This document shows, piece by piece, positions 9,051 through 18,392 of a stretch of DNA of 64,000 nt (position 1 is the first letter of the stretch; each line of letters opens with the position of its first letter). The position numbers and the translations under genes were made by a program. Origin of the DNA: Lachnospiraceae bacterium (GTDB lineage Bacteria; Bacillota; Clostridia; Lachnospirales; Lachnospiraceae). The notes beneath the pieces were generated by a model. That model was not told the origin of the DNA and did no database searches. It saw only the letters and a program-made list of their open reading frames with translations. The stretch covers positions 1-64,000 of the forward strand of contig JAAWAV010000060.1 of assembly GCA_022792335.1 (NCBI GenBank), given 5' to 3'.

Positions 9051-9677
9051 TTATTTATCTCCAGCTTTTCGATGAACAAGCAGCCTTTTTATCTGCTCCT
9101 TTGTCCATTCCCTGCTGCCGTCATTTTCAATTACGACTGTAGCCCGTTTCCTAAGCTCTGTCTCTTCCATTTGATTTTCCATCACTTTCAGACACCGTTC
9201 TTTGCTGTATCCCCGACTTTCCTCAAGCCTTTTCATCCGCAGTTCTTTGGAAGCATACACATACCAGACTTCCTCGCAGATCTCCTCATACCCTGCTTCC
9301 AAAAGGATCGCCGATTCCATCACCACAAGCCGTTTTTGTATATTCCCTCCCAGGGCTTCTTCCTCTTTCCACCGATACAATCGCGCCTCAATTTCTCGCC
9401 GGACTGCCGGATGGATCAGGGCGTTTAACTGCCCCAGGGCTTCTTCATTTCTGAACACGATTCCGGCGATCTTTCCCCTATCTAGCCGCCCGTCCATCCC
9501 TATGACATCCGTTCCAAACAGATCTACCACCGGCTCAAAACAGGCGCTGCCTGGCTCCATCAGTTCTCTTCCGATTTCATCCGCGGAAAGAATCCTGGCT
9601 TTGTATGTCTCTTTCAGAATTTCCAGAACCATACTCTTTCCGGCTCCGACCCCGCCTGTCACACCAATCACTTTCAC
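9051..9677 (-). CDS. coaE: Dephospho-CoA kinase
   Basis: CoaE phosphorylates the 3'-hydroxyl of dephospho-CoA, the last step of coenzyme A synthesis. The P-loop GGVGAGKS is at 8-15. SADEIGRELMEPG and ALIHPAVRREIE, typical substrate-side segments, follow. The start is a GTG at 9677 with GGAGACG upstream. It is 9 bp downstream of polA, a pairing common in Firmicutes. The length (208) is normal. Confidence 0.94.
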   Translation of the reverse strand: MKVIGVTGGVGAGKSMVLEILKETYKARILSADEIGRELMEPGSACFEPVVDLFGTDVIGMDGRLDRGKIAGIVFRNEEALGQLNALIHPAVRREIEARLYRWKEEEALGGNIQKRLVVMESAILLEAGYEEICEEVWYVYASKELRMKRLEESRGYSKERCLKVMENQMEETELRKRATVVIENDGSREWTKEQIKRLLVHRKAGDK

Positions 9678-9686
9678 ATCCGTCTC

Positions 9687-12329
9687 CTACTTTGTCTCAA
9701 ACCAGCTCTTTCCCACATTCATATCAATCTCTAACGGCACAGAAAGCTTTGCGGCGCCGTCCATCTCTTCCAGAAGAATTGCTTTTACTTGTTCTACTTC
9801 AGAAAGAGCCGTTTCCACCAAAAGTTCATCGTGAATCTGTAAGATCAGCCTGGAATGCAGGCCCTCCTTGCGGAGCCTCCGGTCGACTCCTACCATGGCG
9901 ATCTTCATAATATCGGCGGCCGTTCCCTGAATGGGGCTGTTCATGGCCACCCGTTCCCCGAAACTACGCTGCATAAAGTTGGAAGAAACCAGTTCCGGCA
10001 CAGGACGTCTGCGGCCATAAAGAGTCGATACATATCCCTGTTCCTTTGCCTGGGCCACTAGGCTGTCCAGAAAAGTCTTGACTCCCGGATAGGTCTCAAA
10101 GTACTGATTGATGTAATCCAGTGCCTCCTTCCGGCTGATACTTAAACCTTCGCTGAGCCCGAACGCGCTGATGCCGTATACAATTCCAAAATTCACTGCC
10201 TTAGCATTTCGCCTCTGTAAATCGGTGACCTCCTCCAAAGGCGTGTGAAATACCTGGGAAGCTGTGATTCGGTGGATATCCTCGGCCTGATGATAAGCCT
10301 CGATGAGCCGTTTATCCCCCGACATATGGGCCAAGACGCGAAGCTCGATCTGGGAATAATCCGCATCCACAAACACAAACCCGTCCTTTGGTACAAAAAC
10401 CTTTCGAATTTCCCGTCCCAGGGCCATACGGACTGGAATATTCTGAAGATTGGGCTCCGCGCTGCTAATCCGTCCCGTAGCTGTAATCGTCTGATGAAAC
10501 TTTCCATGAATCCGTCCATCTCTGGCAATGAAAGCAGTCAGACCGTCCGCATAAGTGGACTTTAATTTTGCAAGCTGTCTGTACTCCAGAATTTTTTCCA
10601 CAAAAGGCTGTTCCGGCGCCAGCTTTTCCAAAATATCCGCTGAGGTGGAATATCCTGTTTTTGTTTTCTTTCCATAAGGAAGCTTCAGCTTCTCAAATAG
10701 TATCACTCCAAGTTGTTTGGGGGAATTGATATTAAAGTTTTCTCCGGACAGCTCATAAATTTCTTTTTCCAGTACGTCGATCTGCATTTTCAGCGTATCG
10801 CCGTAAACAGAAAGAGCCTCCCTCTCTACCTGAATCCCCTCTTGCTCCATATGGTACAGGCTGTAGATCAGAGGCATTTCTATCTTTAGAAATAACTCCT
10901 TCATTCCTGTCTCTTCCAGCTTTTTCATAAGAAGCTCTCCGGCGGCAAAGGCCGTATAGGCCATATAGCAAAAACAGGTGACAGAGGCCTCTGGATTTTC
11001 CGACAGGGCAGTCCCGTAAGCAGCTTTCCCCAAAAGGTCGCTTCTTCCTGGTACGGTCATGCTCAGATATTCTCCTGCCAGCCCGTCATAAGTATAAGTG
11101 CTCTTTAAAGGGTTTAGCAAATATCCGGCCACCCCCGCATCATAAAGCTCCTCCGTTTCCGGAAGCTCCAGAAAAGGAAGCATCCCTTTTAAATCCATAA
11201 CCCAGACAGTCGCTTTCTTTTTGCAAAGTTCTGCCACTTTTCCTGCCAGATACTCTCCTGTCAGGAATCCTCCTGCTTCCACAAAATAAACGGATTCTTC
11301 GCCATAAGCCAGTGAAACGCCAAAGATTTCTCCTGCTTCTGTGATCAGTTGGAGGCCGAGACATTCTACCTCCATCGCTTCCCGAAAAATCCCCTCGGCG
11401 CCGGAAAGGTCGTCCACCAGAAGGAACTGATCCTCTATGGCGTTTTTAGTCTGACTTCCCGCCTCGAACCGTGAGAGAAAACTTTTAAGCTCCAGCCGCT
11501 TCATAATTTCATAGGCTCCCGGCGTAAACAGCTCTCCAAGCCTAGCGGCTTCCAGCGAAAACTCCACCGGACAGTCGCAGGCAATCCTGGAAAGTGTTCT
11601 GGAAAGCTCTGCCTGTTCCCTGCCTCCGGTCAGCGCCTTTTTCGCCCGTTCCGGCTTGATAATCTCCAGATTTTCATAAACGGATTCCAGACTGTGATAC
11701 TCTTTGATCAGCGCATAGGCAGTCTTTTCTCCGATACCAGTCACTCCCGGAATGTTATCGGAAGCATCACCCATCAGAGCTTTCACATCGATAAATTCCT
11801 TCGGAGTGACTCCCAATCGTTCCACGACGTCCCGGTCATAGTAGTCCTCCACGATGGTCTGACCGCCCTTTGTTTTTGGAATCCTCACCTTTGTTTTCTC
11901 ACTGGCAAGCTGAAGCAGATCCCGATCTCCGGAAACCAGCACCACAGTAAGTCCAGCCGCCTCGCACCGGGCGGCCAGAGTTCCCAGAAGATCGTCCGCC
12001 TCATAGCCGGCGAGCTCTACGGTGGGAATCCCCATGGCAGAGAGGACCTCTTTTGTGACAGGGACCTGCTCATGAAGTTCCTCTGGCATTCCCTTCCTGG
12101 TCCCTTTATAAGCCTCGTAGAGCTTATGACGGAAGGTCGGCGCTTTTACATCGAATGCCACCGCCAGATAAGCCGGATTTTCTTCATCCAGTATTTTGAA
12201 CAGAATATTCAAAAAGCCGTATACCGCATTGGTATGAAGTCCTTCGAAATTGGTCATCCCTGCATGGATACCATAATAGGCCCTGTTTAAAATGCTGTAT
12301 CCGTCGATCAGTACAATCTTTTCTTCCAT
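9687..12329 (-). CDS. polA: DNA polymerase I
   Basis: The 880-residue enzyme is for repair and Okazaki fragment processing. The N-terminal 5' nuclease/FEN domain (about 1-290) has YEADDLLG, SGDRDLLQL and GDASDNIPG. The central region, which should be the 3'-5' exonuclease, lacks the acidic DxE motif (the text reads CLGLQLITEAG), so proofreading is probably lost as in other Gram-positive homologues. The polymerase domain is intact: motif A VDADYSQIELR, O-helix RRNAKAVNFGIVYG, motif C QIHDELL. The start follows AAGGAAGG. Confidence 0.96.
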   Translation of the reverse strand: MEEKIVLIDGYSILNRAYYGIHAGMTNFEGLHTNAVYGFLNILFKILDEENPAYLAVAFDVKAPTFRHKLYEAYKGTRKGMPEELHEQVPVTKEVLSAMGIPTVELAGYEADDLLGTLAARCEAAGLTVVLVSGDRDLLQLASEKTKVRIPKTKGGQTIVEDYYDRDVVERLGVTPKEFIDVKALMGDASDNIPGVTGIGEKTAYALIKEYHSLESVYENLEIIKPERAKKALTGGREQAELSRTLSRIACDCPVEFSLEAARLGELFTPGAYEIMKRLELKSFLSRFEAGSQTKNAIEDQFLLVDDLSGAEGIFREAMEVECLGLQLITEAGEIFGVSLAYGEESVYFVEAGGFLTGEYLAGKVAELCKKKATVWVMDLKGMLPFLELPETEELYDAGVAGYLLNPLKSTYTYDGLAGEYLSMTVPGRSDLLGKAAYGTALSENPEASVTCFCYMAYTAFAAGELLMKKLEETGMKELFLKIEMPLIYSLYHMEQEGIQVEREALSVYGDTLKMQIDVLEKEIYELSGENFNINSPKQLGVILFEKLKLPYGKKTKTGYSTSADILEKLAPEQPFVEKILEYRQLAKLKSTYADGLTAFIARDGRIHGKFHQTITATGRISSAEPNLQNIPVRMALGREIRKVFVPKDGFVFVDADYSQIELRVLAHMSGDKRLIEAYHQAEDIHRITASQVFHTPLEEVTDLQRRNAKAVNFGIVYGISAFGLSEGLSISRKEALDYINQYFETYPGVKTFLDSLVAQAKEQGYVSTLYGRRRPVPELVSSNFMQRSFGERVAMNSPIQGTAADIMKIAMVGVDRRLRKEGLHSRLILQIHDELLVETALSEVEQVKAILLEEMDGAAKLSVPLEIDMNVGKSWFETK

Positions 12330-12348
12330 TATCCTTCCTTTCTGGTAC

Positions 12349-12711
12349 TTATAAAATCCCCAGATCCACGAAAATCCGAAGCTGGAGCAGCGTCGCCAGA
12401 AGTATACACCAAAATGCCGTCGTATAGATCACATAACGAAGCCCCTGAAAAAAATGCCGACGTCTGATCAGATGTTCCGAATGCAATAACTCTTCTGCCA
12501 AAGCCCCGTCCAAATCATAAAGCTCCTTGACCTCTTCATCCTCATGCTCCAACTGCAAAATTCCCAGATACAGGGTATAATAAATATTCAGTTCCTCCCT
12601 GCATTCCTCACAGCTTTGGATATGAGTAATAAACCCCTCCAGCTTATCCGGCGTCAGGCTCCCGTCTATGTAATCGGTGATCTGCGCCTGAATTTCCATA
12701 CAGCGGTTCAT
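12349..12711 (-). CDS. Small zinc-finger (anti-sigma-like) membrane protein
   Basis: The start at 12711 is chosen because AAGGAGG lies just upstream. The longer reading frame overlaps the GGDEF gene without a ribosome site. The resulting 120-residue protein has an N-terminal zf-HC2-type motif H30-x3-C34-x2-C37 and one hydrophobic segment at about 92-112, so it is probably a membrane-anchored zinc-finger protein with its finger in the cytoplasm. Such proteins often bind ECF sigma factors, but no sigma factor gene of that type is adjacent. It sits between a GGDEF gene and polA. Confidence 0.75.
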   Translation of the reverse strand: MNRCMEIQAQITDYIDGSLTPDKLEGFITHIQSCEECREELNIYYTLYLGILQLEHEDEEVKELYDLDGALAEELLHSEHLIRRRHFFQGLRYVIYTTAFWCILLATLLQLRIFVDLGIL

Positions 12712-12778
12712 GAGTATCCTCCTTATGACCGTAAAAGTTCCGGTTCTCCGTCTATCATTCTCCGGTGGACTGCCAGCT

Positions 12779-13825
12779 TTATCGCACCAGTTCCGGATAT
12801 TTCGCTTTATTCCTGCGCTTGCATTCATACATAATGGCATCCGCTTTCTGCAGAATCTCATCGAGAGTCCATTCATTATCTTTTCCCTCAATCTCCACAA
12901 TGCCATAACTGAAACTGCATTGATATTCTGCATAATGTTCCGACTGGAAGGAATCCAGAATCTCCTCCATCTTTCGGTCGATTAAATCCTTGATCCGGCC
13001 CGTAAGGACAAGGCAGAACTCGTCTCCTCCTGTTCTGGCAAAGGTATCGCCATTTCGGAAACTACTCCGAATTAACTCTACAAAGTTTTGGATATAAATA
13101 TCTCCTTCCAGATGGCCAAAGGTGTCATTGACATACTTTAAACCGTCTAGATCCAGATAACATAGAGTGGCTTCCCGCTTCTCTTCCAGAATACTCTCCA
13201 TGTATTCCTCAAAAAACAGACGGTTCTTGATCCCAGTCCCCGGATCATGATAAGCCTTACTGGTCAGAGTGTGGGCCATTCGCTTTTCATCCGTGATATC
13301 CACCACAATATGTACAATGGATTCTCTGTGATTCCATTCCACCGGAAAAGAGGTGATGCGGTAATATATCTCCCGTTCCCCTTCCATCTCCCACACACTG
13401 TACTGATCGCTGCTTCCGTTATATTCGTTCCATTCTAGAAGCTCTGACCGGAAAGAGAGGCGCTTTTTACAGGTCTCGCACGCCCTGTCGAAACCGTCTC
13501 CTCCTTTTCGGCGTTTATTGCAGTATAAAATCTCCCTGCTCTCCCGATCCACCACCAGAATCCACTCATTCCGTCTGCTGAGTAACTCTACCAAAAGTCC
13601 GTTGTCATTCTCAACCAGTTCTGCATATCTGCTGATCCTGGAAGCTTCTTCTCTCAGAGACTTTGCTCGTTCCCGAATCCGCTCCAGACTCCCGCGAAGC
13701 CGCAAAAGCGTTTCATCTGAAATCTCTTCCGGCGCCGGAAGGATTTCAGACAAATTTCCACAAGCAAGCGCTTCCGCATAAGCTGTCAATGTTTCCAGCG
13801 CCTCTTCATAATCCTTATTATACAT
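12779..13825 (-). CDS. GGDEF domain diguanylate cyclase with PAS-like sensor region
   Basis: The 348-residue cytoplasmic protein has a helical N-terminus (1-85), a PAS-like region (about 85-185) containing a C-x2-C pair near 116-119, and a C-terminal GGDEF domain. The catalytic motif GGDEF is at 266-270 with LDLDGLKYVND upstream. An R-x-x-D inhibitory site (257-260) lies exactly five residues before it, so it probably makes c-di-GMP and is product-inhibited. No membrane segment is visible. The start overlaps the upstream kinase gene by 8 bases, indicating coupling. Confidence 0.9.
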   Translation of the reverse strand: MYNKDYEEALETLTAYAEALACGNLSEILPAPEEISDETLLRLRGSLERIRERAKSLREEASRISRYAELVENDNGLLVELLSRRNEWILVVDRESREILYCNKRRKGGDGFDRACETCKKRLSFRSELLEWNEYNGSSDQYSVWEMEGEREIYYRITSFPVEWNHRESIVHIVVDITDEKRMAHTLTSKAYHDPGTGIKNRLFFEEYMESILEEKREATLCYLDLDGLKYVNDTFGHLEGDIYIQNFVELIRSSFRNGDTFARTGGDEFCLVLTGRIKDLIDRKMEEILDSFQSEHYAEYQCSFSYGIVEIEGKDNEWTLDEILQKADAIMYECKRRNKAKYPELVR

Positions 13826-15473
13826 TGAAGCAGCTCCCTCCCATGAACTCCCGGAGCAGAGAATTGTTCGGGATATTGTCGCTGACCACGGTCAGAAAAT
13901 AATCGAAAAACTTTAACAGACGCTTGGCCTCCACATACTCCGGCGATTCCTTTGGAATCCCAAAAAGAAGCGGCTCCGCATAAGGCTTTAAGACTGCCAG
14001 CTCATAGATAAGCGCCGAATTGAACACCACATCCGCCGATTCCTGGTAAGGGAAGATATTCTCCTCCTCTCCTCTTCGGACAGAAGGCCACATGGCGATG
14101 GTATCTTTTGCAGCCGTTCCCCTCGTCCTGGCATCCCGCACCATCCGGCGAATCAGCCGTCCGTCCGTGCTTGGAATCCGGTTGTGCTCATCCACATTGA
14201 GCTGGGTCAGGGCACTGATATAAATTTTGTACTTATTTTCCGGCGCCAAGCTGTAAGAGAGCTTGTCGTTCAGACCGTGAATCCCCTCGACCACCAGGAT
14301 ATCTTCCGCTCCGAGCGTCAGCGTATCTCCCCGGTATTCCCGCTTTCCCTTTTTAAAATTAAAGGAGGGCATGGCCACCGTTTTCCCCATCAGAAGATCT
14401 GTCATGTCTTTGTTGAACTGTTTGATGTCGATGGCTTCCAGACACTCAAAATTATATTCTCCAAACTCATCTCTAGGCGTATCTTCCCGGTTGACAAAAT
14501 AGTTGTCAAGGGCGATCGGATGCGGTTTTAACCCAAGCGTCCGAAGCTGAATGGAAAGCCGATGGGAAAAGCTGGTCTTTCCAGACGAAGAGGGCCCGGC
14601 AATCATAACAAATTTCTTTTTCCGGTCCGCCGCAATCTGGGAAGCAATCTCCCCGAGACGTTTTTCCATCAGCGCCTCCTGAACCAAAATCAGTTCTCCG
14701 ATAGAGCCGTTTACAATCCATTCATTGAGATCCCCAACCGTATCAACGCCGAGAGCCTCTCCCCATTTGGAGGATTCCTTCTGGCAGCGGTATACTTTTT
14801 CTCCCGGGTTAAAATCCGGAATCACTTCCGGCTCTTTCTGGACAGGCATCTGAATCACAATTCCCCCGTCAAAAGAAAAGAGTTTAAAGTATTTCAGGTA
14901 TCCCGTATCCGGTACCATATAACCATAATAATAATCTTCAAAATTCCGTATCCGGTACAGATTGACTTTGGATACCCGACGGTAACGGAACAGTTTTTCC
15001 TTGTCGTGCATCTCATACTGCCCGAACAGTTTCACTGCCTCGTCAGTGGAAACACTCCGCTTAGCAATGGGAAGTTTTTCTTCCACAAACTCCCGCATTT
15101 TCGCCTCTACCTTTGCTGTGAAATCCCCGTCCACAGTGACTCTGCCCCGGACATCCACATAAATCCCTTTGCTGACGGAAAAATCCACCAACACCTTATC
15201 CAGATTTTCCCGGCCGGCCACTCCATAAATAGCTTTCACTAAAAGAAAAATCAGGCTTCGCTGGTAAGTCTGAAACCCTGGTTTATCTGCTGCCGTAAAA
15301 AATTGAACCCGACTTCCGTCTTTCACCGTTTTATGTAATTCCGCCAGTTTTCCGTCCACAGAAGCCAGCAAAATATCATGGGCATATTCGTTTTGCACCA
15401 TTTCTGCGACAGACAGAAGGGGACTGTTTTCCTCCACCTGAAGCTCCCTGTTGTTCCATTTTACTGTCCACAT
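13818..15473 (-). CDS. Uridine kinase-like nucleoside kinase with ThrRS-like N-terminal domain
   Basis: The 551-residue fusion has an N-terminal TGS/threonyl-tRNA-synthetase-like half (about 1-220, with a TGS-like first 60 residues) and a C-terminal phosphoribulokinase/uridine kinase domain. The P-loop GPSSSGKTS is at about 293-301 and is followed by DNYFVNR and VVEGIHGLND. This architecture is common in Clostridia and annotated as nucleoside kinase; the true substrate has not been settled. A strong AGGAGGG site precedes the ATG. Confidence 0.88.
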   Translation of the reverse strand: MWTVKWNNRELQVEENSPLLSVAEMVQNEYAHDILLASVDGKLAELHKTVKDGSRVQFFTAADKPGFQTYQRSLIFLLVKAIYGVAGRENLDKVLVDFSVSKGIYVDVRGRVTVDGDFTAKVEAKMREFVEEKLPIAKRSVSTDEAVKLFGQYEMHDKEKLFRYRRVSKVNLYRIRNFEDYYYGYMVPDTGYLKYFKLFSFDGGIVIQMPVQKEPEVIPDFNPGEKVYRCQKESSKWGEALGVDTVGDLNEWIVNGSIGELILVQEALMEKRLGEIASQIAADRKKKFVMIAGPSSSGKTSFSHRLSIQLRTLGLKPHPIALDNYFVNREDTPRDEFGEYNFECLEAIDIKQFNKDMTDLLMGKTVAMPSFNFKKGKREYRGDTLTLGAEDILVVEGIHGLNDKLSYSLAPENKYKIYISALTQLNVDEHNRIPSTDGRLIRRMVRDARTRGTAAKDTIAMWPSVRRGEEENIFPYQESADVVFNSALIYELAVLKPYAEPLLFGIPKESPEYVEAKRLLKFFDYFLTVVSDNIPNNSLLREFMGGSCFNV

Positions 15474-15495
15474 AAAAATCCCTCCTGTTATTCTC

Positions 15496-16296
15496 TTATA
15501 GTATTTGATACGGATAAACGGCAGGCGCTCTCACCACCGTCAGTCCAGTTTCTTCCGCTTCCAGTGCATCTGCCACTGCCTTCACAAACAGATGCTCCAG
15601 ACCGTAATGACCCGCGTCTATAAGGGAAACCCCCTCCGCCACAAGGTCTAACCCCTCATGGTGACCCATATCTCCCGTAATCAGTACATCGGCCCCCGAG
15701 CAAACCGCCGCTTTCCCCATACTCTTTCCGGAACCTGGGGAGATGGCGACTCGTTTGACAGGCCTTCCAGAAGAATAAACACAGACGGCCGGTATCCCAA
15801 ATTGCTCTTTCACGATTCCGGCAAGTTCCTCTGCCGTAAACGTACGCTTTAAACTGCCGATTTTTCCGATTCCTACGGGAACGCCTTCCTGTTCTCCTGT
15901 GATCTCCAGAGGAAGGATTTCTTTTGTCCTGTCAAACAGTCCGAACTGCTCTGCCGCCAGATCCCCCATTCCTCCTCTTGCAATATCGAAACTGGTATGG
16001 CCGCAGTAGCAGGAAATATCCGCCCGGATCAAAGACAAAAGTCTCCGCCCCAGAGCGTCCCGGTCACTCACATGCTTCGCACCGCCAAAAATCAGCGGAT
16101 GATGTGTGAGCAGAAGATCCGCGTTTGTCTCTATGGCCCCTTCTATAACAGCCTCCGTAGCGTCCAGAGCCACATAAACTGTTTTTACTGCTTTATTTGA
16201 TCTGCCCGCCAGAAGTCCCACATTGTCCCAGGAACAGGCTAGAGATTCCGGCCACTTTCTGTCAAACCAAGCGGCAAGTTCACCACAAGTTCTCAT
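15496..16296 (-). CDS. Nif3-like dinuclear metal center hexameric protein
   Basis: The start at 16296 gives MRTCGELAAWF, a typical Nif3 N-terminus, with AAGGAG upstream. The longer frame would overlap trmK. Metal ligands include LLTHHPLIF and the C-terminal DAGHYGLEHL. Nif3 (DUF34) proteins form toroidal hexamers and are often encoded next to trmK, as here, five bases apart. GTP cyclohydrolase-like activity has been proposed, but the role is uncertain. Confidence 0.92.
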   Translation of the reverse strand: MRTCGELAAWFDRKWPESLACSWDNVGLLAGRSNKAVKTVYVALDATEAVIEGAIETNADLLLTHHPLIFGGAKHVSDRDALGRRLLSLIRADISCYCGHTSFDIARGGMGDLAAEQFGLFDRTKEILPLEITGEQEGVPVGIGKIGSLKRTFTAEELAGIVKEQFGIPAVCVYSSGRPVKRVAISPGSGKSMGKAAVCSGADVLITGDMGHHEGLDLVAEGVSLIDAGHYGLEHLFVKAVADALEAEETGLTVVRAPAVYPYQIL

Positions 16297-16301
16297 CCTC
16301 C

Positions 16302-17168
16302 TCACACTCCTTCGACACTTTCTTTGGTACACCCATTCGCCGTTCTTTTTCTGTTGTCTGCTGTTGTCAAAAAAACGACTTTCTCTTTCTTTGTCTCATC
16401 CTTTTCCCAAGATTCTGCACTTCTTTTTTCCAGGCCTTTTTTCGTTTCTGTCAAGGAAATGGCCATGTCTAAAAGCTTAAGCTCCTCCTCCACCTGAGTA
16501 AGCCGTATCCTCGCCCTATCCGTTTCCGCCAGGAGAAGCGTCTTTTTGACAGCCATCTTTGTATTTTTTTCTTTTAACAAAAATTCTCTGACCACAGATT
16601 TCCCTGAGCGGAGTAGATGCCGCCCATAACTTTCTTCCACAAAACTCCAGGGGACCTCCCTGATACATGGATCCTCTCTTTTTTCATGAACCGCCTTTAT
16701 CACCGTATAATATTTTCCCTCGTCAAGGACCATATCTTCAGTGAAAATGACGTATCCCTTTTCCAGCAAATAATGACGTACCGCCGGAACTTCTGACTGT
16801 GGGGAAAGTACTAGATACCGGAGAGACTTTGCTATCTTCTGTCCCCGCTCCAAAATTCGAATCGTCAGAGGCCCCCCCATCCCGGCAATGACCGCTCCGT
16901 CGGCCTCTCCTAAAGAAAGGGCGGAAAACCCATCGCTAAGGCGCACCGTCACCCGGTCTAAAAGTCCATGCTCCGTCACATGGGCCTTTGCACGAAGAAG
17001 AGGTCCCTCCCTGACATCCATGGCAATGGCCGAAGGGATTCTTCCCTCTTCTAAAAGCCAGATAGGCAGATAACCGTGATCTGTCCCGATATCTGCCAGG
17101 CGACTTCCCTCTTCCACCATAGCGGCAATGGCTTTTAGTCTTGGCGACAAAACAATCCGCCGCTCCAT
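16302..17168 (-). CDS. trmK: tRNA (adenine(22)-N(1))-methyltransferase
   Basis: TrmK methylates A22 of tRNA with S-adenosylmethionine. It has the family N-terminus SPRLKAIAAMV, SAM motif I ADIGTDHGYLP and the GMGGPLTIRIL segment. The ATG at 17168 fits the AAAGGA ribosome site better than the GTG nine bases upstream. The C-terminus (from about 220) is a long charged, probably coiled helix seen in the family. The trmK-Nif3 pair after rpoD is conserved in Firmicutes. Confidence 0.92.
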   Translation of the reverse strand: MERRIVLSPRLKAIAAMVEEGSRLADIGTDHGYLPIWLLEEGRIPSAIAMDVREGPLLRAKAHVTEHGLLDRVTVRLSDGFSALSLGEADGAVIAGMGGPLTIRILERGQKIAKSLRYLVLSPQSEVPAVRHYLLEKGYVIFTEDMVLDEGKYYTVIKAVHEKREDPCIREVPWSFVEESYGRHLLRSGKSVVREFLLKEKNTKMAVKKTLLLAETDRARIRLTQVEEELKLLDMAISLTETKKGLEKRSAESWEKDETKKEKVVFLTTADNRKRTANGCTKESVEGV

Positions 17169-17246
17169 AACTCCCACATCCTTTTTCCTTTGTTTTTCCT
17201 TATTTTCAAACAGCTTTAAACTTTCAAGCAGTTCTCTCTTTTCTCT

Positions 17247-18341
17247 CTATTCCAGAAAATCCTTCAATTTCCTACTGCGGCTCGGATGGCGTAACTTTCT
17301 GAGCGCCTTTGCCTCGATCTGCCGGATTCGCTCCCTGGTCACATTGAACTCTTTTCCAACCTCTTCCAGAGTCCGTCCTTCGCCGTCCAAAAGGCCAAAT
17401 CGCATACAAAGCACCTGCCGTTCTCTGTCCGTCAGCGTATGAAGCACTTCTCCTAACTGTTCCTGCAACATAGAAAAGTCTGCCGCCTCTGCCGGCACCA
17501 TCACCCGGTCATCCTGAATAAAGTCCGACAGATGGCTGTCATCCTCTTCTCCCACAGGCGTTTCCAAAGACACCGGTTCCAAAGAAAACCGCATAATTTC
17601 CCGAACCCGCTCTGGAGAAAGATTCATATGTTCTGCGATCTCTTCCGGACTCGGCTCCCTTCCATACTCCTGAGTCAGCCTTCTGGAAACTCGAACCACC
17701 CGGTTGATGGTCTCCACCATGTGGACCGGAATCCGAATGGTTCTGCCCTGGTCTGCGATGGCTCTGGTAATGGCCTGGCGGATCCACCAGGTGGCATACG
17801 TGCTGAATTTATAGCCTTTCCGGTAATCAAACTTTTCCACAGCCTTCATCAGGCCCAGATTTCCTTCCTGAATCAGGTCCAGAAACTGCATTCCCCGACC
17901 TGCATATCGTTTGGCGACGCTGACCACCAGACGCAGATTGGCTTCCGCCAACCGCCTTGCCGCATCTTCATCCCCCTCTTCGATCTGTCTGGCAAGCCGT
18001 ATCTCCTCTCCCGGTGTTAAAAGCGGCACCTTTCCGATTTCCTTTAAATAGAGTCGTACCGGATCCTCTTCCGAGGCCCCCTCCATCTCCTTTTTTAAAG
18101 GAAGTTCTGCTTCCATCGTTTCCTCTTCTGAGAGAAGAAAGGTTCCTTCCTCCAGCCCGCTGCTCACTTCCACTCCCGCCGCCTCCAGCACCTGAAACGT
18201 CCGGTCAATACAGTCTGCATTCAGACTGTCCTCCTCCAGTACTTCCATAATATCCTGATAATCCAGAACGTTTTTCCTCTGTGCCGCCAGCGAAAGCAAA
18301 TTTGCCAGCTTGTCCTCCAGCCGGAGATTTACCGCCTCCAT
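17247..18341 (-). CDS. rpoD: RNA polymerase primary sigma factor (SigA/RpoD)
   Basis: This is the 364-residue housekeeping sigma factor. A short region 1.1 (first 70 residues) is followed by region 1.2 [16 protein letters not shown]. Region 2 holds [21 protein letters not shown] and the -10-binding [15 protein letters not shown]. Region 4.2 is the helix-turn-helix [20 protein letters not shown]. The gene follows dnaG in the macromolecular synthesis operon order, as in most Firmicutes. Confidence 0.97.
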   Translation of the reverse strand: MEAVNLRLEDKLANLLSLAAQRKNVLDYQDIMEVLEEDSLNADCIDRTFQVLEAAGVEVSSGLEEGTFLLSEEETMEAELPLKKEMEGASEEDPVRLYLKEIGKVPLLTPGEEIRLARQIEEGDEDAARRLAEANLRLVVSVAKRYAGRGMQFLDLIQEGNLGLMKAVEKFDYRKGYKFSTYATWWIRQAITRAIADQGRTIRIPVHMVETINRVVRVSRRLTQEYGREPSPEEIAEHMNLSPERVREIMRFSLEPVSLETPVGEEDDSHLSDFIQDDRVMVPAEAADFSMLQEQLGEVLHTLTDRERQVLCMRFGLLDGEGRTLEEVGKEFNVTRERIRQIEAKALRKLRHPSRSRKLKDFLE

Positions 18342-18392
18342 ATAACTCCCATCCTTCCGTCATCATCTACTGCTGTTTCACAAAGTATTTCC

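Noticed and set aside
11694-12290. 198-residue open frame on the plus strand
   Set aside because: Lies wholly antisense to polA, has no recognisable domain and is explained by the codon structure of the real gene.
14562-15242. 226-residue open frame on the plus strand
   Set aside because: Antisense to the uridine-kinase-like gene, no ribosome site and no recognisable motif.
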